From contig MESI01000032.1 in the NCBI GenBank assembly GCA_001770935.1, positions 1 through 64,000 of the forward strand: DNA of 64,000 nucleotides, read 5' to 3'. Below the pieces are notes generated by a model. It worked only from the letters and a program-made list of their open reading frames with translations, did not search any database and was not told the origin of the DNA. How positions within the stretch are numbered: position 1 is the first letter of the stretch; every line of letters starts with the position of its first letter. The translations under genes and the position numbers were made by a program. This DNA is from Burkholderiales bacterium RIFCSPLOWO2_12_FULL_61_40. GTDB lineage: Bacteria > Pseudomonadota > Gammaproteobacteria > Burkholderiales > Burkholderiaceae_C. This document shows, piece after piece, positions 56,172 to 63,588 of this stretch.

Positions 56172-58730
56172 ATGTACACGGTGTTCAAGCTCCCTGTTGG
56201 TCTGGCCCGAACCGGCTTCGTTGCCTTGCTCGGCACGGTGCTGGGTGCGGCTTTGCAGCTGCAGCAAGAAGCGCTTTGGCAGGGAGTATTTTATGCATCA
56301 TTTGTGCTTCTAGCCCTTGTAGGATATGCGCAAGCAGCTACTAAAAATATAGCAAAAGTGTGGCCGGTCGCGGGCGTGGTGCTGTGCACGGCCCTGCTGG
56401 GCTTTGGCGCCACAGGGCTGCGCGCTGCCTTGTTTGCGGCGCACGCACTGAACCCGGCGCTGGAAGGGCGCGATGTACTGGTCACGGGTGTCGTCACCGA
56501 TATGCCACAACGCAGCGCTGCAGGCTTGCGGTTTCGCATGGCAGTGGAGGCCGCCACCCTGGACGGCCAAGTTGCCATCGTGCCGCCCCGCATGGATGTG
56601 GGGTGGTACGGTGGCGTTTACCCGACAGGGACCGAGTTGGCCGGCCTGCAACGCCAGCCCGGCGAAGTCCAGGCCGGTGAGCGTTGGCAAATGACCTTGC
56701 GCCTGAAAGCACCCCACGGCAACAGCAACCCCCATGGTTTTGATTACGAGTTGTGGATGTGGGAGCAGGGCGTGCAGGCCAGCGCCTATGTGCGCGTCGG
56801 CCCGCACGACCCAACGCCCCAGCGTCTGGCGCAAACCTGGCGGCACCCGGTGGCGCTGGCCCGCCAGACGGTGCGGGAACGCATCTACACCCGGGTGAAA
56901 GACCGGCAACTGGCGGGCATGATCGCCGCACTGGTGGTGGGCGACCAAGGCGCCATTGAGCGTGCGGACTGGGAGGTGTTCCGTGCCACCGGCGTGGCGC
57001 ACCTGGTCAGCATTTCAGGTTTGCACATCACCATGTTCGCCTGGGGTGCGGCGCTGCTGGTGGGCTGGCTGTGGCGGCGCTCCATGCGCCTGTGCCTGGC
57101 GCTGCCCGCGCCCACTGCGGCGCTGGTGGGCGGCGTGGCGCTGGCGGCGGCCTACGCCCTGTTTTCCGGTTGGGGCGTGCCCGCGCAGCGCACCTGTGTG
57201 ATGCTGGCGACCGTGGCGCTCTTGCGCCTGGCGGGTGTGCGCTGGCCCTGGCCGCAGGTGTGGATGCTGGCCTGTGCGGTGGTGGTGGCCTTTGACCCGT
57301 GGGCCTTGCTGCAGCCGGGGTTCTGGTTGAGTTTTGTCGCGGTGGGGGTGTTGTTTGCTACCGATTTGGGCTCGGTCCGAGAGCACACCTTGCGCGCCGC
57401 CGGGCCGCCCCAAGGCGCGAGGGCCCCCCTGGGGGGCAGTGCAGTACACGAAGTGACAAACGTGGGGGCTACTTTCATGAGCGCCGCCGGGCCGCCCCAT
57501 GGCGCGAGGGCCCCCCTGGGGGGCAGCGTAGCACGCGCAGCGACCAGCGTGGGGGCTATGTTCCGGGAGCAGTGGGTGATTACCGTGGCGCTTACGCCTT
57601 TGACATTGCTGCTGTTCGGGCAGGTCTCGGTCGTCGGCCTGGTGGCCAACGCGCTGGCCATTCCCTGGGTGACCCTGGTGATCACGCCGCTGGCCATGCT
57701 GGGCGTGTTGCTGCCTGTGGTGTGGGATGGGGCGGCCGGGGCCATTGGGCTGCTGCTGGTGTGGCTGCAGTGGCTGGCCTCATTTCCCTGGGCATCGGTC
57801 TCGGTGGCCATGCCACCGCTGTGGGCTGGCATGGCAGGCGCCTTGGGTGGGGTGGTGCTGGTGTTTCCCTGGTCCTGGCGCATGCGCATTCTGGGGGTAC
57901 CTTTGCTGCTGCCGGTCTTGCTGTGGCAGGCGCCCAGCCCGCCGCCGGGGCAGTTTGAGTTGCTGGCGGCCGACATCGGCCAAGGCAATGCCGTGCTGGT
58001 GCGCACCGCCCACCACGCCCTGCTGTTTGACGCCGGGCCGCGCTACAGCCTGGAAAGTGATGCCGGGCACCGGGTGCTGGTGCCCCTGCTGCAGGCCCTG
58101 CACACCCGGCTGGACCGGGTGGTTTTGAGCCACCGCGATACTGACCATGTGGGCGGTGCACCCGCCGTGCTGGCCATGCAGCCGCAGGCTGATGTGTTCA
58201 GCTCCATCGAGGCGGAGCATGCGCTGCAAGCCCTGCGCCCGGCGCAGCGCTGTGTGGCCGGGCAGCACTGGGATTGGGATGGTGTGGCCTTTGACGTGCT
58301 GCACCCGATGGAGAAGGACTACGCCAGTAAGTCCAAACCGAACGCCCTGAGTTGTACTGTGCGCATTTCCAACGGCACCCAGACCGCTTTGCTGGCAGGT
58401 GATATCGAAAAGGAGCAGGAGGCACGCCTGGTGGCGGATGGGGCGGCTATCCGGGCGGACGTGCTGCTGGTGCCGCACCATGGCAGCAAAACCTCCAGCA
58501 GCGCTGCGTTTTTAGATGCGGTACAGCCACAGATTGCACTGGTGCAGTCGGGTTACCGCAACCGCTTTGGCCATCCGGTGTCGGCTGTTTTGGCGCGTTA
58601 TACCGAGCGTGGTATTCGCGTGGTCGATTCGCCCCATTGTGGAGCGGCGACATGGCAATCCAGCCAGCCCGAGGCGGTGCAATGCCAGCGGGAACTGGGG
58701 CTGCGCTACTGGCACCACCACGCACCCTGA
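56172..58730 (+). CDS. comEC: DNA uptake channel ComEC/Rec2
   Basis: Inner-membrane channel for transforming DNA. The 852 residues have an N-terminal DUF4131 region, a polytopic Competence domain (about 220-540, with VSISGLHITMFAWGAALLVG and SGWGVPAQRTCVMLA), and a C-terminal metallo-beta-lactamase-like domain with SHRDTDHVGG (about 650 on) and VPHHGSKTSSS. Two in-frame repeats are present: a dispersed-repeat copy at residues ~47-62 and a duplicated 87-bp unit at ~408-465 in a loop between membrane helices. Both keep the frame open, so the gene looks functional. Other competence genes are not in the window. Confidence 0.93.
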   Translation: MYTVFKLPVGLARTGFVALLGTVLGAALQLQQEALWQGVFYASFVLLALVGYAQAATKNIAKVWPVAGVVLCTALLGFGATGLRAALFAAHALNPALEGRDVLVTGVVTDMPQRSAAGLRFRMAVEAATLDGQVAIVPPRMDVGWYGGVYPTGTELAGLQRQPGEVQAGERWQMTLRLKAPHGNSNPHGFDYELWMWEQGVQASAYVRVGPHDPTPQRLAQTWRHPVALARQTVRERIYTRVKDRQLAGMIAALVVGDQGAIERADWEVFRATGVAHLVSISGLHITMFAWGAALLVGWLWRRSMRLCLALPAPTAALVGGVALAAAYALFSGWGVPAQRTCVMLATVALLRLAGVRWPWPQVWMLACAVVVAFDPWALLQPGFWLSFVAVGVLFATDLGSVREHTLRAAGPPQGARAPLGGSAVHEVTNVGATFMSAAGPPHGARAPLGGSVARAATSVGAMFREQWVITVALTPLTLLLFGQVSVVGLVANALAIPWVTLVITPLAMLGVLLPVVWDGAAGAIGLLLVWLQWLASFPWASVSVAMPPLWAGMAGALGGVVLVFPWSWRMRILGVPLLLPVLLWQAPSPPPGQFELLAADIGQGNAVLVRTAHHALLFDAGPRYSLESDAGHRVLVPLLQALHTRLDRVVLSHRDTDHVGGAPAVLAMQPQADVFSSIEAEHALQALRPAQRCVAGQHWDWDGVAFDVLHPMEKDYASKSKPNALSCTVRISNGTQTALLAGDIEKEQEARLVADGAAIRADVLLVPHHGSKTSSSAAFLDAVQPQIALVQSGYRNRFGHPVSAVLARYTERGIRVVDSPHCGAATWQSSQPEAVQCQRELGLRYWHHHAP
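56310..56358 (-). repeat. Dispersed palindromic repeat, copy 9 (inside comEC)
   Basis: CTAGCCCTTGTAGGATATGC, then GCAAGCAGCTACTAAAAATA and TAGCAAAAG: a full-length copy in reverse orientation, best match to copy 1 (145-191). It is translated in frame as LALVGYAQAATKNIAK inside a hydrophobic stretch of ComEC. Confidence 0.8.
57394..57567 (+). repeat. Tandem 87-bp in-frame duplication in comEC
   Basis: Two adjacent units (57394-57480 and 57481-57567) begin GCGCCGCCGGGCCGCCCCA and share GGCGCGAGGGCCCCCCTGGG and later CGTGGGGGCTA. Each contains the palindrome GCCCCCCTGGGGGGC. The period is 29 codons, so the frame is kept; the products (AAGPPQGARAPLGGSA and AAGPPHGARAPLGGSV) form a Gly/Pro/Ala-rich loop. 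Confidence 0.88.
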
Positions 58731-58780
58731 AAGGCAGCGTTGCAACCCGAAGAGGACGATTCGACGACTTTTTAGCCGGT

Positions 58781-58824
58781 GTTGGAAATAACCGACACCA
58801 CGGTATTTTGTCCGGTGATAACTT
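58781..58824 (+). promoter_or_regulatory. Conserved 44-nt leader element upstream of tryptophanase
   Basis: Begins GTTGGAAATAACCGAC, continues ACCACGG, and ends CCGGTG-ATAACTT, 32 nt before the ATG. 39 of 44 positions match the kynU element (28636-28679). Four of the five differences fall in the 8-nt stretch between CACCACGG and CCGGTG, the predicted loop of the second stem. No clear Shine-Dalgarno lies between element and start. Confidence 0.7.
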
Positions 58825-58856
58825 CCATCCCTTCAAGCAACTACCACTGAGACACC

Positions 58857-60227
58857 ATGCCAAAAACCCTGATTGAACCCTTCCGCATCAAGAGCATCGA
58901 ACCCATCCGCATGACCTCGCGCGAAGAGCGCGTGCAACTGCTGGAGACCGCCAAACTCAACGTTTTCAAACTGCGCGCAGAAGACGTGCTGATCGACTGG
59001 CTGACCGACTCCGGCACCGGCGCCATGTCCTCCAAGCAATGGGGCGCCATCATGGAAGGCGACGAGAGCTACGCCGGAGCGCGCAGCTTCTACCGCCTGG
59101 AAGCCGTCATTCAAGACATCACCGGCATGCAGTATTTTGTGCCCACGCACCAAGGCCGTGCCGCGGAAAAAGTGCTGTTCACCGCCGTGTGCAAAAAAGG
59201 CGATGTGGTGCCCAACAACTGCCACTTCGACACCACCCGCGCCAACCTGGAGTACCTGGGCATTGAGGCGCTGGACCTGGTCATTGCCGAAGGCCTGCAG
59301 CCCGCGCTGATCTATCCCTTCAAGGGCAATATCGATCTGGCGCGGGTTGAGGCTTTGCTGAAGGAGCAGGGCGACCGTATCCCCTTTGGCATGCTCACGG
59401 TGACCAACAACACCGGGGGCGGACAACCGGTGTCCATGGCCAATATCCGCGGCTACGCGGCGCTGCTGAAGAAATTTGGCAAGCCCTTCATTCTGGACGT
59501 GTGCCGCTTTGCCGAAAACGCCATGTTCATCAAGATGCGCGAACCCGGCTACGAGAACACCTCCATCAAGGACATCGTCAAGGAAATGTTCTCCTACTGC
59601 GACGGCTGCACCATGAGCGCCAAGAAAGACGGCATGGTCAACATCGGCGGCTTCATCGTCTTGCGCAGCGAAGAGTGGATGGACGCGGTGCGCAATGTGC
59701 TGATCATGACCGAAGGCTTCCCCACCTACGGCGGCCTGGCCGGGCGCGACCTGGAAGCGCTGGCCGTGGGCCTGGTGGAAGGCATGGACGAAGACTACCT
59801 GCGCTACCGCCTGCGCACCGCCGAATACCTGGGCGAACGGCTGGAGGCCTCGGGTATCGGCTTTGTCAAACCCACGGGCGGCCACGCGGTCTACATCGAC
59901 GCCAAAACGGTGTTGCCAAACATGCCCGTGGAACACTACCCGGCCTGGGCCTTGTGCAATGCCCTGTACCTGGAAGGCGGCATCCGTGGGGTGGAAATCG
60001 GCTCAGTCATGTTTGGCAAACGCCTGGCCGACGGCACCGAGACTTACCACAGCATGGAACTGGTGCGCCTGGCCTTCCCACGGCGTATGTACACCCAAAG
60101 CCACTTTGACTACGCGGCGGAAGTGATCGACGAAGTGAAGCAAAAAGCCGCCAGCATCCGGGGTGTGAAGATCACCAAACAGCCGCAGTACCTGCGGCAT
60201 TTCACTTGTGAGTGTGCTTGGGTTTAA
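58857..60227 (+). CDS. tnaA: Tryptophanase (tryptophan indole-lyase)
   Basis: PLP beta-eliminating lyase that converts tryptophan to indole, pyruvate and ammonia. The 456 residues align over their length with TnaA and tyrosine phenol-lyase (TPL): PTHQGRAAEKVL, GGGQPVSMAN and MSAKKDGMVNIGGF with the Schiff-base Lys257. Two discriminating positions favour tryptophanase: FDTT has Asp125 (Asp137 in E. coli TnaA, Thr124 in TPL), and RGVEIGS has Ile where TPL has the substrate-binding Arg381. Overall similarity is nevertheless closer to TPL in several stretches, so substrate testing matters. It has the shared leader element; no tnaB or tnaC is adjacent. Confidence 0.85.
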   Translation: MPKTLIEPFRIKSIEPIRMTSREERVQLLETAKLNVFKLRAEDVLIDWLTDSGTGAMSSKQWGAIMEGDESYAGARSFYRLEAVIQDITGMQYFVPTHQGRAAEKVLFTAVCKKGDVVPNNCHFDTTRANLEYLGIEALDLVIAEGLQPALIYPFKGNIDLARVEALLKEQGDRIPFGMLTVTNNTGGGQPVSMANIRGYAALLKKFGKPFILDVCRFAENAMFIKMREPGYENTSIKDIVKEMFSYCDGCTMSAKKDGMVNIGGFIVLRSEEWMDAVRNVLIMTEGFPTYGGLAGRDLEALAVGLVEGMDEDYLRYRLRTAEYLGERLEASGIGFVKPTGGHAVYIDAKTVLPNMPVEHYPAWALCNALYLEGGIRGVEIGSVMFGKRLADGTETYHSMELVRLAFPRRMYTQSHFDYAAEVIDEVKQKAASIRGVKITKQPQYLRHFTCECAWV

Positions 60228-60530
60228 CTGGTGTCTTTGTGAAAAAAAGCGCCTGAGTTCGGTGGTTGCCGGGCTTGGGCGTGGTGGGTTCGGGTTTCAA
60301 ACAGCTTTTTTTATCACTCAGTTCTTTGCGGTTGTGCACGCTGCGATCAGAGAGTGAATGGCTGGTTGGGGTCAAGCGGCCAGCCGCTGCGAGATAGAGC
60401 AGTCATTCGCTTGAGATATCAGTTACAGACAATGGGCATTCGCTATTCATACATAGCTTTCACCCATTACCCTGTTAGACTTTGAACGATTTAAGACGAC
60501 TATGAAGGTCATCGCCCGAGTCACAATGCC
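60228..60530. other. 303-bp gap between tnaA and the restriction locus
   Basis: No gene is visible. A short inverted repeat GGCTGG / CCAGCC (near 60360-60387) and an AT-rich patch (60480-60510) just before the helix-turn-helix gene are the only notable features; the latter may hold its promoter. This is the boundary between core and accessory DNA. Confidence 0.6.
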
Positions 60531-60764
60531 ATGAACACCGAACCGTGGGTCACTGCCGAGCAAGTTTCCCAACACTTGGGCGTGGTGAAAGACACCGTCT
60601 ACCGCTGGCGCGAGCGCAAGGGCCTGCCTGCACACAAGATCGGGCGGTTGTGGAAATTCCAGTTGTCCGAGGTTGATGAGTGGGTGCGTGTGGGTGGCGC
60701 GGATGAAGATTCTGAACGCAAAAGCCTGGATCACGCAGCTGAGCCAGAGGCAGATAAAGCATGA
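60531..60764 (+). CDS. Excisionase-like helix-turn-helix DNA-binding protein
   Basis: A 77-residue protein of the excisionase/MerR-like helix-turn-helix family (WVTAEQVSQHLGVVKDTVYR, then WRERKGLPAHKIGRLWKFQL), with an acidic tail. Its stop overlaps the hsdR start (ATGA), so it is the first gene of the restriction operon. Small DNA-binding proteins at the head of type I restriction operons can act as expression controllers, but a direct regulator role here is inference. Confidence 0.85.
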   Translation: MNTEPWVTAEQVSQHLGVVKDTVYRWRERKGLPAHKIGRLWKFQLSEVDEWVRVGGADEDSERKSLDHAAEPEADKA

Positions 60765-63559
60765 GAAAAACCGAGGCGCAAACCCGTTCTGAGCTCATTG
60801 ACCAGCATCTCGCGCAGTCCGGCTGGAATGTCAAAGACCCCACTCAGGTCATAGAAGAATTCGACATTCTGACCGCATTGCCACTAGGTGTTGCGGAGCC
60901 CCGCACACCCTACGAAGGCCACCAATTCAGTGACTACGTGTTGCTGGGCAAGGATCGCAAACCCCTCGCCGTTGTTGAGGCCAAAAAGTCCAGCAAGGAC
61001 GCCGCCATTGGCCGCGAGCAGGCCAAACAATATTGCTACAACATTCAGACTCAACTCGGCGGAGAGTTGCCATTCTGCTTTTACACCAACGGACTCGAAA
61101 CGCATTTCTGGGACCTGGGGAGCTACCCACCGCGCAAAGTCGTTGGTTTCCCGACCAGAGATGATTTGGAGCGCTTCGCCTACATCCGCCGCAACCGCAA
61201 GCCGCTCACCCAAGAATTCATCAACACGTCGATTGCCGGACGCGACTACCAGATTCGCGCTATTCGTGCGGTACTGGAAGGCATCGAACAACAAAAGCGC
61301 GATTTTTTGCTGGTCATGGCCACCGGCACTGGAAAAACCCGCACTTGTATTGCCATGGCGGATGCACTGATGCGCGCTGGCCATGCCGAAAAAATCCTGT
61401 TCCTCGTGGACCGTATCGCACTGCGCGAGCAGGCGCTGGCCGCCTTCAAGGAGCATCTGCCCAACGAACCGCGCTGGCCCAATGTTGGTGAAAAACTGAT
61501 TGCCAAAGACCGTCGCATCTATGTCGCCACCTACCCGACGATGCTCAACATTATTCGTGACGAGTCTCAAACCCTCTCGCCACATTTTTTTGATTTCATC
61601 GTGGTCGATGAAAGCCATCGCTCCATCTACAACACCTACGGCGAGGTGCTGGACTATTTCAAAACCATCACGTTGGGTTTGACGGCAACACCTACCGACA
61701 TCATCGATCACAACACCTTCCAGCTCTTCCATTGCGAAGATGGCCTGCCGACCTTTGCCTACACCTATGAAGAGGCCGTGAACAACGTGCCGCCTTACCT
61801 CTGCAATTTTCAAGTCATGAAAATTCAGACCAAGTTCCAGATGGAAGGCATCAGCAAGCGGACCATTTCATTGGACGATCAAAAAAAGCTGATCCTGCAA
61901 GGCAAGGAGGTTGAAGAAATCAACTTCGAAGGCTCGCAGCTCGAAAAGCAGGTGATCAACAAGGGCACCAACACCTTGATCGTCCGGGAGTTCATGGAGG
62001 AATCCATCAAGGACGCCAACGGCGTGCTGCCCGGCAAGACCATCTTCTTCTGCGCCACCAAGGCGCACGCCCGGCGGCTGGAAGAAATTTTTGACAAGCT
62101 CTACCCGCAACACAAAGGCGAGTTGGCCAAGGTCCTTGTATCCGACGATCCGCGCGTGTATGGCAAGGGCGGCTTGCTAGATCAATTCACCAACAACGAT
62201 ATGCCGCGCATTGCCATCAGTGTGGACATGCTCGATACCGGCATCGACGTGCGCGAGATTGTCAACCTCGTGTTCGCCAAGCCGGTGTATTCCTACACCA
62301 AGTTCTGGCAAATGGTCGGACGCGGCACGCGCTTGCTAGAAACCAGCAAACCTAAGCCCTGGTGTACCGACAAGGACGTGTTCCTGATTCTCGATTGCTG
62401 GGACAACTTCGATTACTTCAAGCTCAACCCCAAGGGCAAAGAGCTCAAACCCCAGTTGCCGCTACCCGTGCGGCTGGTTGGCCTGCGCCTGGACAAGATT
62501 GAGAAGGCCAACGACAGCGGCCTTGCCGACATCGCCGCGCGTGAAATCGCCAAGCTCCGCCTGCAGATTGCCACGCTGCCCAAGGAGTCCGTGGTGATCA
62601 AAGAGGCCGCAACAGCACTAGTGCGCCTTGAAGAAGAAAACTTCTGGATCAGCCTCACGCACCCGAAAATTGAATTCCTACGCGCCGAGATCAAGCCGCT
62701 GTTTCGCACCGTGTCAGAGGCTGATTTTAAAGCGATGTGCTTTGAGCGCGACCTGCTGGAATACTCTCTCGCCCTGCTCAATGAAGACAAAGAACAAGCC
62801 GACACCCTCAAGGAAGGTATCGTGGAGCAAATCAGCGAGCTGCCACTCTCAGTCAGTTTTGTGAAGCAGGAAGAAACCCTGATCCGAGCGGCGCAAACCA
62901 CGCACTATTGGGCCAAGGCTGACGAAGACGCCTTCGACGAGCTCACGGTAAAACTTGGCCCGCTGATGAAGTTTCGCGAACCAACCACCGGCCAAGACCA
63001 AATGCATCTTGATCTGGCGGATGAACTTCACAAGAAGGAATGGGTGGAATTCGGCCCGCAGCACGAGGCTGTTAGCGTCAGCCGTTACCGTGAAATGGTC
63101 GAGGCGTTGATCGTAGAGCTGACCGAGCACAACACCGTGCTGCAGAAAATCAAGGGCGGGGAATCGGTCACGCCCGACGAAGCCAACGAACTGGCCGAGT
63201 TGCTGCATGAAGAGCACCCCCACATCACTGAGGCCCTGCTGCGCCAGGTCTACAAAAACCGCAAAGCGCACTTCATCCAGTTCATTCGCCACATTCTCGG
63301 CATCGAGGTTCTGCAAAGCTTTCCCGATACCGTCAGCGCCGCCTTTGATCGATTCATCCGCGCGCACACCACCCTTAACGGCCGCCAGTTGGAGTTTCTC
63401 GGCTTGCTGAAAAATTTCATCGTTGAGCGCGAAAAGGTGGAAAAGCGGGACCTCATCAACACGCCCTTTACGGTCATCCACCCGCAGGGCATACGCGGTG
63501 TTTTCAGCCCGGCCGAAATCAACGAAATCCTGCAACTCACCGAACGCTTGGCCGCGTAA
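60761..63559 (+). CDS. hsdR: Type I restriction enzyme, R (endonuclease/translocase) subunit
   Basis: A 932-residue HsdR. The N-terminal nuclease domain has the PD-(D/E)xK residues Asp58 (FSDYVLLG), Glu73 and Lys75 (VVEAKKSS). The superfamily 2 helicase core follows with Walker A MATGTGKT (185-192), the DESH box (282-285), motif III LGLTATPTD and motif VI QMVGRGTRL. The C-terminal helical domain is of the EcoEI type. All catalytic residues are present, so it looks active. hsdM and hsdS are expected downstream, beyond the window end. Coupled to the upstream HTH gene. Confidence 0.95.
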   Translation: MRKTEAQTRSELIDQHLAQSGWNVKDPTQVIEEFDILTALPLGVAEPRTPYEGHQFSDYVLLGKDRKPLAVVEAKKSSKDAAIGREQAKQYCYNIQTQLGGELPFCFYTNGLETHFWDLGSYPPRKVVGFPTRDDLERFAYIRRNRKPLTQEFINTSIAGRDYQIRAIRAVLEGIEQQKRDFLLVMATGTGKTRTCIAMADALMRAGHAEKILFLVDRIALREQALAAFKEHLPNEPRWPNVGEKLIAKDRRIYVATYPTMLNIIRDESQTLSPHFFDFIVVDESHRSIYNTYGEVLDYFKTITLGLTATPTDIIDHNTFQLFHCEDGLPTFAYTYEEAVNNVPPYLCNFQVMKIQTKFQMEGISKRTISLDDQKKLILQGKEVEEINFEGSQLEKQVINKGTNTLIVREFMEESIKDANGVLPGKTIFFCATKAHARRLEEIFDKLYPQHKGELAKVLVSDDPRVYGKGGLLDQFTNNDMPRIAISVDMLDTGIDVREIVNLVFAKPVYSYTKFWQMVGRGTRLLETSKPKPWCTDKDVFLILDCWDNFDYFKLNPKGKELKPQLPLPVRLVGLRLDKIEKANDSGLADIAAREIAKLRLQIATLPKESVVIKEAATALVRLEEENFWISLTHPKIEFLRAEIKPLFRTVSEADFKAMCFERDLLEYSLALLNEDKEQADTLKEGIVEQISELPLSVSFVKQEETLIRAAQTTHYWAKADEDAFDELTVKLGPLMKFREPTTGQDQMHLDLADELHKKEWVEFGPQHEAVSVSRYREMVEALIVELTEHNTVLQKIKGGESVTPDEANELAELLHEEHPHITEALLRQVYKNRKAHFIQFIRHILGIEVLQSFPDTVSAAFDRFIRAHTTLNGRQLEFLGLLKNFIVEREKVEKRDLINTPFTVIHPQGIRGVFSPAEINEILQLTERLAA

Positions 63560-63588
63560 TAACGGAACAGAAAAGACAAGAGAACACC

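Noticed and set aside
60242-60315. Poly-A/poly-T arms (AAAAAAAGC and GCTTTTTTT) after tnaA as a terminator
   Set aside because: The arms are about 55 nt apart with no intervening stable stem, too far for an intrinsic terminator.
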